A DNA stretch of 64,000 nucleotides from VXMO01 sp034422835 (GTDB taxonomy: Bacteria > Chloroflexota > Dehalococcoidia > UBA6926). This document shows, in pieces, positions 17,543 through 25,775 of the stretch; the first letter of the stretch is position 1, and every line of letters starts with the position of its first letter. Position numbers and translations under genes: made by a program. The notes below the pieces were generated by a model. The model saw only the letters and a list, made by a program, of their open reading frames with translations. It searched no databases and was not told where the DNA came from. The DNA lies in NCBI GenBank assembly GCA_034422835.1, contig DAOUJJ010000013.1:1-64000 (forward strand), given 5' to 3'.

Positions 17543-17863
17543 TTGACGGCGTTAAGGGAAATGCAAACAAACAAATTCGAGCGGAGGGGAGCGGCCTAGC
17601 TCCTAGTAAGTTGCCGAGCACAGGCACCCTTACAAGATCGGCATTTGCCCGGATGCTCGCAAGTGTCCAACTGTTCACACTCATTTCTGCCTCTCACAAC
17701 GCCACCTCAAACCGAAACGTTCGCAGTATCATCCCGTTAGGCCCATATCCCACCGCTGCAAAACAACAAGACTGGGGAGTGGCGGTTCCGCCACTCCCCA
17801 GTCTTCACACCGTCTTTACAGCCAACGTTCCGGTATCAAACCGGTAGGCGCTGTGAGATTCCT
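17543..17863. other. intergenic region between convergent genes
   Basis: This 321-base gap separates the nuclease-helicase gene and the betaine-binding protein gene, which converge. Apart from the strong hairpin at 17768-17805 I see no gene, repeat or promoter in it. Confidence 0.5.
17768..17805 (-). terminator. long perfect hairpin, terminator of the betaine operon
   Basis: An 18-base arm (beginning AAGACTGGGG) and its exact complement are separated by only TT. On the minus strand it is followed by TTGTTGTTTT, which fits an intrinsic terminator 60 bases after the binding-protein stop. It may also stop transcripts from the plus-strand gene. Confidence 0.8.
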
Positions 17864-18868
17864 TTAGGGAATCCAGGCCCTCCAGACCGACTCATTGGCA
17901 TCAACCCACTCCTGCGCGGCGGCGCGCACCGGGAGGTCGTTCTCAGTCAGGTTGAGCACAATCTCGTTCTGTTGTGCGTTGGTCATCCGGAAGTTGACGA
18001 GGAACTCGTACGCCTCCGGGAACTCATCTTGAAGGCCGGGCCAAATCAGCTTGGCAACGGGATCCGTTGGGTAGCCGCAGTCATACCTCTCGCCGTCCGG
18101 ATAGCAGTCTGTGGTCCATTCCGGCATCTCAATCTGGATGAGGTTGTACTTGGCGTGTGCCCAGTGGGGTTCCCAAAGGTACGTCATGACTGGGTCGCCT
18201 CGCTGGAATGCGGCGTCCAGCTCGGCAAGCGCCGCGCCCTCAGACCCGGCGAATACCACCTGGAAGTCGACGCCAAATGCTTCAAGACGCTCCTCGGGTC
18301 TCGTATCCCACGCCGGAGTGAACTCAAGGAGTCTCCCGCTCGTTCCCGTGTCACTCGTTGCAAAGACAGACTTGTACTGATTCATGTCGTTAACGGTTTG
18401 GAGGTCGGGGGCAACGGCCTCGATGCCACGCTCAGAGTCTCCGTTGATGACGTAGGACGGCACATACCAGCCACCTGTGCCACTAATGCCGACCGGCCCC
18501 ATGCGGTCCACCGTGGCCTCGTCAGCGTCGACGTATTCGGTAAGAAGATCAGCGCTGTATGACGGCCAGTTGCAGCACACAAAGTGGAAGTCGCCATTTT
18601 CGAGCCCAAGGAAGAGGGGCGCCGAATCGGCGGGCGCGAACTTGGTCGCGACCGTATGGCCCATCTCTTGCTCCAACAGGATCTGCGCCACAGCTGTCAC
18701 GACAAGCTGACCGTTCCAATCCTGGTCGACGAGATAGAGGGTCCCCATCTCTTCCATTTCATCCGTCTCTGCATCGTCGGCCTGTTCACATGCCAGACCT
18801 GCCGCGAGGGCGACGGTCAACAGCAGTGCCAACGGGATGGCAACCCAGGCCTTTCTCAGTCTCTTCAT
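17864..18868 (-). CDS. glycine betaine/proline ABC transporter, substrate-binding lipoprotein
   Basis: The 334-residue periplasmic-type binding protein of the OpuAC/ProX class captures glycine betaine or a similar quaternary amine. The signal peptide (MKRLRKAWVAIPLALLL) ends in GLAC, so it is probably a lipoprotein anchored at the cysteine near residue 27. Aromatic segments DQDWNG, CCNWPSYS and WEPHWAHAKY are of the kind that cage the ligand. The start is chosen at 18868 because GGGGAG lies seven bases upstream, not the longer frame at 18904. It is the third gene of the importer operon. A start-stop signal lies about 70 bases upstream of its start. Confidence 0.9.
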   Translation of the reverse strand: MKRLRKAWVAIPLALLLTVALAAGLACEQADDAETDEMEEMGTLYLVDQDWNGQLVVTAVAQILLEQEMGHTVATKFAPADSAPLFLGLENGDFHFVCCNWPSYSADLLTEYVDADEATVDRMGPVGISGTGGWYVPSYVINGDSERGIEAVAPDLQTVNDMNQYKSVFATSDTGTSGRLLEFTPAWDTRPEERLEAFGVDFQVVFAGSEGAALAELDAAFQRGDPVMTYLWEPHWAHAKYNLIQIEMPEWTTDCYPDGERYDCGYPTDPVAKLIWPGLQDEFPEAYEFLVNFRMTNAQQNEIVLNLTENDLPVRAAAQEWVDANESVWRAWIP

Positions 18869-18935
18869 TATTTCTCCCCTGTCTGTTAGTGGCGCGACAG
18901 ACAACCATGGTCGGTTGCCTTGTTCCGGTTGGTCA

Positions 18936-18952
18936 CATACACAATCCTCCTT
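18936..18952 (-). promoter_or_regulatory. strong ribosome binding site followed by ATG-TGA
   Basis: Between the permease and binding-protein genes the minus strand has AAGGAGG (18946-18952) seven bases before an ATG (18938) that is followed at once by TGA. An overlapping GTG frame runs 18 codons. The best ribosome site of the intergenic region thus leads to a start-stop or a tiny leader peptide, not to the binding-protein gene. This could tune expression of the last gene relative to the membrane components. Confidence 0.45.
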
Positions 18953-18984
18953 ACCGGGTTTGTGGGCTTTTATCCTGATTAGCC

Positions 18985-20964
18985 CTATCTCAATGCTCCG
19001 GCTGTCATCGCAGCCCGCTGCTTTCCTTGGGTCATTCGATCAAGAACCATCGCCATGAAGACAATGGTCATGCCTGCAATCAGACCTTCGCCCATCTCCA
19101 GCCGAATGGAGGTGATGAAGACTATTTGTCCCAGACCGCCGCCGCCTACCAATCCGGCGATGATCACCATTGCCAGCACCATGATGATGGTCTGGTTGAC
19201 GCCCATCATGATTGTCGGCATGGCCAACGGTATCTTGACCTGGAGCATCGTCTGGAGCGCTGTTGATCCATGAGACATCGCTGTCTCGATTGCCTGGGCC
19301 GGCACCCCCTTGATTCCAAGACTGGTCATCCGAATCACCGGAGGAAGCGCATAGACCGATGTGGCGATGATGCCGACCAGCGGGCCAATGCCCCAGAGCA
19401 TGATCACGGGTATCAGATACACGAAGATCGGCATGGTCTGCATCGTGTCCATAATGGGGCGCAGGATCGACTCGAACGTCCTGCTCTGGGACGCGATGGC
19501 GCCAAGTATGACCCCCACGACTACAGTGAACACTCCCGCCGTTAGCACCTGGCTCAGTGTCTCAACGGTCATGTCCCAAAGCCCGCCGATGCCCGCAAAC
19601 ACAAGCCCCAAGACGGCGAGCAGGGCCACACGCCATCCTGCGGCGAAGTAAGCGGCGACCGCCGCGATTACCATCAGTGCAGGCCATGGAAGCCAAAGCA
19701 AGAACGTATTAACCGGCGCGAAACCGATCTCGCGGAACAGGACGTCACGGCTCCAGCTGGTGGCAAAGTGAATGTGTACAGCCATCCAATCAACCACCAT
19801 GTTGATCTGATCTGTGAGTGAGAAGGTGAGCTCTTCGGGGAAGTCTCTCAGTGGCGCAATGAACGCGCCAAGCAGGGCCAAAAGGCCCAGGATCGTGATC
19901 GTCAGTATGTTTTTCCCTGGCATTCTTCGGAGTGTCTGGGTATTTGATCCGTCTGTAGAGGAATCGCCGGAGGAATTCGGAGTGGCGCTTTGGGGACCGG
20001 ACCGCGCAAGGGCGTAACTGAACCTGTCCAGGATGATGGCCAGGAGAACGATTGCTATGCCGCTCTGCAGCCCATCCCCGGCGTCCACCTCTCTCAATGA
20101 CAGCCAGACATCCCGGCCGAGTCCCTCCACGCCGACCAGCGCAGTAATGATCACCATGGCGACCGCCATCATGATGGTTTGGTTGACGCCCATCATGATT
20201 GAGCCCTTGGCCAATGGAATCTGAACGTGAAATAACGTCTGGGCGGGTGTTGATCCATGAGATTGGGCTGTTTCGACAACTGCCTGTGGAACATGGCGGA
20301 TGCCCAGGTTGGTCAGTCTGATGACGGGCGCAATGGAGTACACCACAGTCAGGAAAACGCCCTGCGCGCCGGCCACGCCAAACAGGACCAGCGCCGGGAT
20401 GAGGTACACGAAGGCGGGCAGAACCTGCATCGTGTCGAGAAGTGGGCGGACAAGTGATTCGAATCGATTGCTGAAGGCGGCGAGTATACCAATGGGCACC
20501 CCAATCCCGACGGCGATGAGCACGGAAACCCCCACCATGCTCAGCGTGACCATTGCGGAGTCCCAGAACCCAATCAGACCTGTGAACAACGCGGCCAGAC
20601 CGCTGAACACTCCCAACCATTTGCCGCCAAGCCTGAACCCCAGAAGTGAAACCCCCGCCACGACAAGCGGCCATGGGAGCCAGAGTAAAACGGCGTCGAG
20701 TCCGGCAATGCCCGCGTCAAGCACGCTGGAGATAGGATTGAAGAACCAGGCGAAACTGTCGCCGACCCAATCAAAAGCCGTGTCGATGGCCCCTTGGACG
20801 GGTAGTTCCCAGCTCTCAGGCCAGTTACCAAAGTCGGTATTTGCGTTGTTCGTTGCCAGCGTGTAGGCGAGGAGATAGGTGGCCGCACCGAGTGCGGCCC
20901 ACAAGACCCACTTGAATCGGGACTCGCGGATATAGCGAAGCTGCAGAGTCTCCGAGCGGATCAC
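18985..20964 (-). CDS. glycine betaine/proline ABC transporter permease, fused double copy
   Basis: The 659-residue protein contains two homologous permease units (about 50-320 and 380-650). Each has a block DTMQ-x-(L/M)P-x-FVYLIP and an ABC-coupling loop, ETAQSHGSTPAQTLFHVQIP in the first and ETAMSHGSTALQTMLQVKIP in the second, then MMGVNQTI. Usually the OpuAB/ProW permease is a single copy that forms a homodimer; here the dimer appears fused into one chain. It forms the membrane channel with the ATPase upstream, whose gene overlaps it by four bases. Confidence 0.92.
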   Translation of the reverse strand: MIRSETLQLRYIRESRFKWVLWAALGAATYLLAYTLATNNANTDFGNWPESWELPVQGAIDTAFDWVGDSFAWFFNPISSVLDAGIAGLDAVLLWLPWPLVVAGVSLLGFRLGGKWLGVFSGLAALFTGLIGFWDSAMVTLSMVGVSVLIAVGIGVPIGILAAFSNRFESLVRPLLDTMQVLPAFVYLIPALVLFGVAGAQGVFLTVVYSIAPVIRLTNLGIRHVPQAVVETAQSHGSTPAQTLFHVQIPLAKGSIMMGVNQTIMMAVAMVIITALVGVEGLGRDVWLSLREVDAGDGLQSGIAIVLLAIILDRFSYALARSGPQSATPNSSGDSSTDGSNTQTLRRMPGKNILTITILGLLALLGAFIAPLRDFPEELTFSLTDQINMVVDWMAVHIHFATSWSRDVLFREIGFAPVNTFLLWLPWPALMVIAAVAAYFAAGWRVALLAVLGLVFAGIGGLWDMTVETLSQVLTAGVFTVVVGVILGAIASQSRTFESILRPIMDTMQTMPIFVYLIPVIMLWGIGPLVGIIATSVYALPPVIRMTSLGIKGVPAQAIETAMSHGSTALQTMLQVKIPLAMPTIMMGVNQTIIMVLAMVIIAGLVGGGGLGQIVFITSIRLEMGEGLIAGMTIVFMAMVLDRMTQGKQRAAMTAGALR

Positions 20965-22229
20965 ACTGCACCTTCGCCGCTTACCAGGGCGGCCATAGCC
21001 TCAGTGCGCGTTATGGTGCCGATGCATCGGCCGTCGTCCAGGACTGCGATGGGGGCGTCATTGTCAAGGACGAGGGAAATGAGCCGTTCAAGACGTGTGT
21101 CCGCTTCCGTAACGGGGCAGGAGTCTTGCATCGTGGATGCCACGCTGGTGTGCCCTGCCATGCCATTTCTTGGCACATCATCCATGTGCACGGTTCCAAT
21201 GAAGCGGCCGTCATTGTCAACCACCACTGCGCATTCGCATTCTTGTGAGGTCATCGTGTGAATCAGGTCGGCCAACGGCTCATCCGCAGTCACGTAAACC
21301 GAGGGTTCGGTCATTACGGAACGGGCGGTGAGGACCTTTGAGCGCGGCACGTCTCGCGTGAAGTCCCGCACGTAGTCGTCAATGGGGTTGGAGACCAGTT
21401 CTTCTGGTGTGCCCACCTGGACGAACTCTCCATCCTTCATGATGGCCACCCGGTCTCCCACTTTGAGGGCCTCCATGAAATCGTGGGTGATGAAGACCAT
21501 CGTCTTCTTGACCAGTCGCTGGAGATCGATCAACTGATCCTGCATATCCCGGCGGATGAGGGGATCGAGAGCGCTGAACGGCTCGTCGAAAAGAAGGATC
21601 TCAGGGTCTACGGCCAGGGCGCGCGCCAGCCCAATGCGTTGCTGCATCCCCCCGCTTAGCTCATGCGGGTACCGCTGCTCCCATCCTGACAAGCCCACCA
21701 GGTCAATCACTTCCTCTGCGCGATTGAGCTGCGTGGCCTTATCGATGCCCTGGACTTGCAGACCATAGACAACGTTTTCAAGGACTCGCTTGTGAGGGAA
21801 GTTGCCGAAGTGCTGGAAGACCATGCCCATCTTGTGACGCCGCACGTCCCGCAGCTGCTGCTTGCTCATCGCAAGCAAGTCCTCACCGTCGACGTGGACA
21901 TGTCCGCGGGTCGGTTCGATGAGTCTGCTCAAACAGCGGACAAGCGTGGACTTGCCGCTGCCGGAAAGGCCCATGATGACGAATGTCTCGCCTTCATGGA
22001 CATCGAAAGAGACATCTCTAACGGCCACCACAGCCCCGGTCTCTGCCAGGACATCTTCCCTGGACTGGCCGGGCTCAATGGACTCGGCAAGCTCCTCGGC
22101 TCCGTCTCCAAAGACCTTCCAGAGGTTTTCGCAGACAAGCCTCGTGTCGACCTCTAGGTCGAGTTCGTCGGCTGCTTGAGCAAGATCGGCAGCATTGTCA
22201 GCTGCGGACTGAATATCGATATGGCACAC
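20961..22229 (-). CDS. glycine betaine/proline ABC transporter ATPase with CBS domains
   Basis: The 422-residue OpuAA/ProV-type ATPase has Walker A GLSGSGKST at 87-95, signature LSGGMQQR and Walker B ILLFDEPFSALD in the middle. Two CBS domains (about 295-420) in OpuA-type transporters sense ionic strength and switch transport in response to osmotic stress. The start codon appears to be GTG (22229) preceded by a G-rich stretch. The N-terminal 30 residues are acidic and not part of the fold, so a later start cannot be excluded. First gene of the operon. Confidence 0.92.
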   Translation of the reverse strand: MCHIDIQSAADNAADLAQAADELDLEVDTRLVCENLWKVFGDGAEELAESIEPGQSREDVLAETGAVVAVRDVSFDVHEGETFVIMGLSGSGKSTLVRCLSRLIEPTRGHVHVDGEDLLAMSKQQLRDVRRHKMGMVFQHFGNFPHKRVLENVVYGLQVQGIDKATQLNRAEEVIDLVGLSGWEQRYPHELSGGMQQRIGLARALAVDPEILLFDEPFSALDPLIRRDMQDQLIDLQRLVKKTMVFITHDFMEALKVGDRVAIMKDGEFVQVGTPEELVSNPIDDYVRDFTRDVPRSKVLTARSVMTEPSVYVTADEPLADLIHTMTSQECECAVVVDNDGRFIGTVHMDDVPRNGMAGHTSVASTMQDSCPVTEADTRLERLISLVLDNDAPIAVLDDGRCIGTITRTEAMAALVSGEGAV

Positions 22230-22552
22230 CCCCCACGGTGTTCGTCCGTTCAGGCAGGAGCGGGGTCGACACGCAGAATGGCCTCCGTCGCCACCCGCCG
22301 CCCGTATGTGTGCGGCTTAAAGTTCAAGCGCGATGGCACATCTGCATGTGCTGAATCCGGGCCGCCCCCGGTACTGCTTGGGTTTACCCCCCCAATTTGA
22401 GATTCGTCGCAGTGTACAGGAAATCGGCGCAATGAGTAAACTCCCGGTTAAAGTCGCACTATTTTACGTCAACACGTAATATCTGTTGCAGCCGCCAACC
22501 GCGTGGGCACGCGATACGAGATATCCCCCGACCTGATGCCGTAAGCTGAAGC
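22230..22552. promoter_or_regulatory. divergent promoter region with an inverted repeat
   Basis: This 323-base gap separates the divergently transcribed betaine operon and nitroreductase gene and must carry promoters for both. An inverted repeat TTACGT-CAAC-ACGTAA lies at 22464-22479, about 75 bases before the nitroreductase start, and could be an operator. No gene or genome repeat was recognised here. Confidence 0.45.
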
Positions 22553-23176
22553 ATGAGCACAAGAATGAAACTGAACAGTGATGGAGTGGAGTTTCCCGCC
22601 ACTCCGGTCAGCGTCTATGAGGCAATCTATCGCCGGCGGCACGTGAAAGAGTTCACATCCGACGCCGTTCCCCGCGAGACACTGGAGCGCCTCTTCTCCG
22701 CGGCTGTCTGGGCGCCCAATCACCGCCTGACTGAGCCAACACGGTTCTTCGCAGTCCAGAAAGACAGCGAGATGAGGTCCAGGATTGCCGATGTTGCGTG
22801 GCAATCGGCATATGACGGCGTGAGCAACCCCAACCCTGAACAGAAACAGCGCTCGGCAGATGATCTACGGGACAGGGTAATGACCGCTCCCGCCATGGTG
22901 TACGTCTACAGCGTTAAGGGACTGATCGAGGAGATCACCCTCGAAAACTACGCCGCATCCTGCATTGCCGTCCATAACATGGCCCTCGCCGCCGTTGCCG
23001 AAGGGCTCAGCCTTGGATGGAGCACGGGACGCCTCACCAAGCTCCCGGGCCTGGCCGACATCCTGGGCGCGAACGAAGACTGGATGATGGTGGGTGTCGT
23101 ATTCATCGGCAAGGCCGCTGAAGAACCCGCCACGCAGCGCACGCCGCACTCAGAACTGGTCACGTGGCTTGAGTGA
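22553..23176 (+). CDS. nitroreductase family FMN oxidoreductase
   Basis: The 207-residue protein fits the nitroreductase fold. The FMN-phosphate-binding start is YRRRHVKEF, followed by AAVWAPNHRLTEPTRFF. The mid-helix AASCIAVHNMALAAVAEGLSLGW is typical, and GVVFIGKAAEEP lies near the end. Members reduce nitro compounds, quinones or flavins with NAD(P)H. The true substrate cannot be told. It stands alone on the plus strand with a possible operator upstream. Confidence 0.88.
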   Translation: MSTRMKLNSDGVEFPATPVSVYEAIYRRRHVKEFTSDAVPRETLERLFSAAVWAPNHRLTEPTRFFAVQKDSEMRSRIADVAWQSAYDGVSNPNPEQKQRSADDLRDRVMTAPAMVYVYSVKGLIEEITLENYAASCIAVHNMALAAVAEGLSLGWSTGRLTKLPGLADILGANEDWMMVGVVFIGKAAEEPATQRTPHSELVTWLE

Positions 23177-23250
23177 CCCTTAGACAGGCCCCGTTGACTT
23201 TCATTCCCGTGGCTGGCACGGTCTATCTTGAGATTCTTGAACCGGAGTGA

Positions 23251-23736
23251 ATGGGAATGGTCGATAAGTCGACAAGGCCCTCCCGCAGGGCAACAAGGCT
23301 TGCGAAAGAGTCCGCCTTGAAACCCGCCGCCAACGGAATCGTCTACCTCTCCGGTGGCAACCCCCAGATCGCCAAGGGCGACGGCGACGGCCCTGTGCAG
23401 GCCTACATTGCCGCCATGCCGGAGTGGAAGAGCGATGTTGGCCGACGCCTCGATGAACTCATCGTCCGTGCCGTGCCCAACGTTCGCAAGGCCGTCCGAT
23501 GGAACTCCCCCTTCTACGGCACGGAGGAGCACGGCTGGTTCGTCAGCTACCACGTCTTTGCCAAGTACATCAAGGTGACGTTCCTGAACGGCGTCTCGCT
23601 CGATCCCATGCCTCCCGCCGGCGGCAAGGACCCGGACGCCCGCTGGATTGACCTCTACGAAGGCGACTTTGACGAAGCTCAACTCACCGACTGGTTCCGC
23701 CAATCCGCCGCCCTCCCCGCCTGGAAAGGTTTTTAG
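23251..23736 (+). CDS. DUF1801-type protein
   Basis: The 161-residue protein has the DUF1801 (YdhG/YjbR-like) core: VQAYIAAMPEWKSDVGRRLDELIVRAVPNVRKAVRWNSPFYG, then HVFAKYIKVTFLNG. The fold is a small alpha/beta domain of unknown biochemical role. The N-terminal 45 residues are basic and disordered-looking. It follows the nitroreductase by 74 bases and may be cotranscribed. Confidence 0.8.
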   Translation: MGMVDKSTRPSRRATRLAKESALKPAANGIVYLSGGNPQIAKGDGDGPVQAYIAAMPEWKSDVGRRLDELIVRAVPNVRKAVRWNSPFYGTEEHGWFVSYHVFAKYIKVTFLNGVSLDPMPPAGGKDPDARWIDLYEGDFDEAQLTDWFRQSAALPAWKGF

Positions 23737-23737
23737 A

Positions 23738-23799
23738 CCGCTCATCCTGAGCCTGTCGAAAGGCCGCTCACCTGTCATTCCGGCGAAGGCCGGAATCCA
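23738..23799 (+). repeat. two intergenic palindromic repeats
   Basis: A copy of the cctgagcctgtcgaa repeat (23738-23770) is followed by a stem-loop copy of gtcattccggcgaaggccgg (23774-23799, stem ATTCCGGC against GCCGGAAT). Both families recur through the window, sometimes inside genes. Confidence 0.8.
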
Positions 23800-23909
23800 C
23801 CGCATGACGCGCAGCGTCACAGCATACCCCCGTGACACCCCCCGCCAACGTGCCCTACAATCTAATTCCCGTACTGACTCACCCAACCACTGAGAGGATT
23901 ACCAAAACC

Positions 23910-24302
23910 ATGAACCAAGTGGACTTCTACCGACACAAGCTCGCCTACGAGACGGACTCGGCAGACCTCTTCGAGTCCCTCCAGAACGATGAACCGATCG
24001 TCGTAGTAGACGGCCGCGCCCACTTCGCGTATGGAGAGGAGCACATCCCCGGCGCGATAAACCTGCCTCACCGGGAGATCAACGCCGAGTCCACCGCATC
24101 CTTGGACAAGTCGAGGACATACGTCTGCTACTGCGACGGTATCGGTTGCAACGCCTCCACCAAGACGGCACTAAAGCTGGCTGAATTGGGGTTCGAGGTA
24201 CGTGAGCTCATCGGCGGCCTGGTCTGGTGGCGGCGCGACGGCTACGCCACCCACGGCACCGGCGCCACCGCAGACGACCCCAACATCCGCTGCGCCTGCT
24301 GA
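23910..24302 (+). CDS. rhodanese-domain protein
   Basis: The 130-residue single-domain rhodanese has PIVVVDGRAHFAYGEEHIPGAINLPHREI, then the active-site loop CYCDGIGCNAST, and ELIGGLVWWRRDGY. The cysteine loop is expanded and has extra cysteines compared with the simple C-x4-R/S loop, and the protein ends in RCAC. Rhodaneses transfer sulfur or sense oxidants. The start at 23910 is favoured because GAGAGG precedes it and the fold begins there. It converges with the selenoprotein candidate. Confidence 0.85.
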   Translation: MNQVDFYRHKLAYETDSADLFESLQNDEPIVVVDGRAHFAYGEEHIPGAINLPHREINAESTASLDKSRTYVCYCDGIGCNASTKTALKLAELGFEVRELIGGLVWWRRDGYATHGTGATADDPNIRCAC

Positions 24303-24310
24303 CTCCCCCC

Positions 24311-24988
24311 CTAAACCCTCACCTGCTCCACCTCACCACCCAGCACCACGTCTAGCACCTCCAGGATGGCCAGGGTCGGCACGCGGTCCCCGATGTCCAG
24401 GCCGACGTATCCCCACACCACCCCGCCGTCCGGGAGGATGACGAACGTCGCAGGAGCGGCCACGCCGTCCCCCAGCAGGTTGAATACGCCGTAGCTCGTC
24501 GACACGTCCTCGTTCGTGTCCGCTAAAACGGGGAATTCCGCCCCGGCCAGCACCTCCATCCGCTCCGCATCGACCAGTAAGTCAGTGCTGATCGCCGCCA
24601 GACCGACGTTTCGGCTCTCAAACTCAACGTAGAAGCTCTGCAACTCGACCAGTTGCTGCTGGCAGATGCCTCAACCGTAACTACGGTAGAAGACAATCAC
24701 GAGCGCCTCTCGCCCCGCGAGCAGATCATCCAGTGTGTACCGCTCGCCCGTCCCCGTTGGCAGTGAGAAATCCGGTGCTTGCGGCGCCTCAGGCTCAGGA
24801 GTCTCCGTTGGAACCGCGGTGGCCGTGGGCAAAGGCGTGTCCGTGGCAGACGGCGTTGGGGTGAACGAGGGTTCAGGAGTGGGAGCGGCTGTTGGCGTTT
24901 CCCCTGAGCAGCCGGCGATGATGACGGCAATTGTCGCTAAAATGGCAACAAATAGCGTTGGCGGATGTCCCGGAAAAAATTTCCTCAC
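24311..24988 (-). CDS. peroxiredoxin/redoxin-like lipoprotein with in-frame UGA (probable selenocysteine)
   Basis: Two frames (24671-24988 and 24311-24643) join in one uninterrupted frame of 225 residues if TGA at 24671-24673 is read as selenocysteine (Sec106). The signal peptide ends in VIIAGC, a lipobox, followed by a Pro/Thr linker (about 30-70). The AhpC/TSA-type redoxin fold starts at APDFSLPTG. The TGA falls exactly at the redox site, FYRSYG-U-GIC-QQQLVEL, giving a U-x-x-C motif (Sec106, Cys109). A hairpin with loop GGUC lies 20 bases downstream. The alternative is a simple nonsense mutation, but the frame and conserved fold continue cleanly afterwards. It probably reduces peroxides or disulfides at the cell surface. 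The start codon is GTG. Confidence 0.75.
24638..24658 (-). promoter_or_regulatory. SECIS-like hairpin after the UGA codon
   Basis: Within the coding sequence, GCAACU and AGUUGC pair around the loop GGUCG, extended by a C-G pair after one mismatch. Bacterial SECIS elements bind SelB through a G-U in an apical loop 16-37 bases after the UGA. Here the loop begins 20 bases after the codon, and GGUC is the same tetranucleotide as in the E. coli fdhF SECIS loop. Confidence 0.65.
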
Positions 24989-25070
24989 ACGTCAATTGTA
25001 CGGACTGCTCGTTCCCGGGGTGGTAAATCGCGGGCGTGCACTGCCCCCAAAAACCGTAGAGGCGCGTTCC

Positions 25071-25090
25071 ACAACGCGCCCCTTGCGAAC
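25071..25090 (-). terminator. terminator of the infC-rpmI-rplT operon
   Basis: GGCGCGTT and AACGCGCC form a perfect eight-base stem around a four-base loop, about 20 bases after the rplT stop. On the minus strand a short distance later there is GGTTTTTG. It also insulates the downstream selenoprotein gene. Confidence 0.7.
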
Positions 25091-25108
25091 CGGTGTCAAA
25101 TGAGTGGC

Positions 25109-25483
25109 TTACGCCGCAGCCTTCTCCGCCGCCAGCGCCTCTTTAGCTGCCTCCGCGATGCGGGCAAAGGCCTGCGGGTCGCGAACGGCCAGATCGGCCA
25201 GCATCTTGCGGTCGACGGCCACGTTCGCCAGCTTGAGGCCGTGGATCAGGTTCCCGTACGTAATGTCGTTCTGCCGGGCCGCGGCGTTGATCCGCGTAAT
25301 CCACAGTCGCCGAAAGTCGCCCTTGCGCTCACGCCTGTGCTCGTAGGCGTACTGCCAGGAGTGCAGCAGGGACTCTTGCGCCCGGCGAAACAGCTTGTGC
25401 CGGGAGCCCCATTGCCCCTTCATCAGGTTGATGACTTCCTTGTGGCGGCGGCGCGTTCGCGGCCCGCCCTTGATTCGGGTCAT
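25109..25483 (-). CDS. rplT: 50S ribosomal protein L20
   Basis: The 124-residue L20 has the typical basic N-terminal half (TRIKGGPRTRRRHKEVINLMKGQWGSRHKLFRRA) and the globular half (RLWITRINAAARQNDITYGNLIHGLKLANVAVDRKMLADLA). It binds 23S rRNA early in 50S assembly. In E. coli and Bacillus L20 represses its own operon by binding the mRNA. It is the last gene of infC-rpmI-rplT, with normal order and length. Confidence 0.97.
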   Translation of the reverse strand: MTRIKGGPRTRRRHKEVINLMKGQWGSRHKLFRRAQESLLHSWQYAYEHRRERKGDFRRLWITRINAAARQNDITYGNLIHGLKLANVAVDRKMLADLAVRDPQAFARIAEAAKEALAAEKAAA

Positions 25484-25525
25484 GTCAGTGATCCTCTCTA
25501 CAGATACTGAAAACGAGAATGCGGC

Positions 25526-25732
25526 CTATGGGCCGTACGGCAGCAGCCGCTGCACGCGACGCCGATCCGCCGGACTCAGCGGCATCTCGTCGCCATACAG
25601 GCGCTTGACGTCCTTCGGCTTGCGGCGACGCAGGTGACTCTGATGCCCCTTGCGCTTTGTCAGCTTGCCGGAGCCGGTCATGCCGATCCGTTTCTGAGTG
25701 CCCTTGTGCGTCTTGAGCTTGTACTTTGCCAT
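25526..25732 (-). CDS. rpmI: 50S ribosomal protein L35
   Basis: The 68-residue, very basic protein starts MAKYKLKTHKGTQKRI, contains GKLTKRKGHQSHLRRRKPKDVKRL, and is standard L35. It lies between infC (43 bases) and rplT (42 bases) in the conserved gene order. The C-terminus (SPADRRRVQRLLPYGP) matches the family. Confidence 0.97.
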   Translation of the reverse strand: MAKYKLKTHKGTQKRIGMTGSGKLTKRKGHQSHLRRRKPKDVKRLYGDEMPLSPADRRRVQRLLPYGP

Positions 25733-25775
25733 GGTGATTCCTGTCCCCGCGCCTCTAACCGGTCTAATTCGTCTG

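Noticed and set aside
24311..24988. Two separate small genes, or a frameshifted pseudogene, instead of a selenoprotein
   Set aside because: Both halves are in the same frame with only a TGA between them. The second half has no good start or ribosome site, and the TGA falls on the redox position with a SECIS-like hairpin after it.
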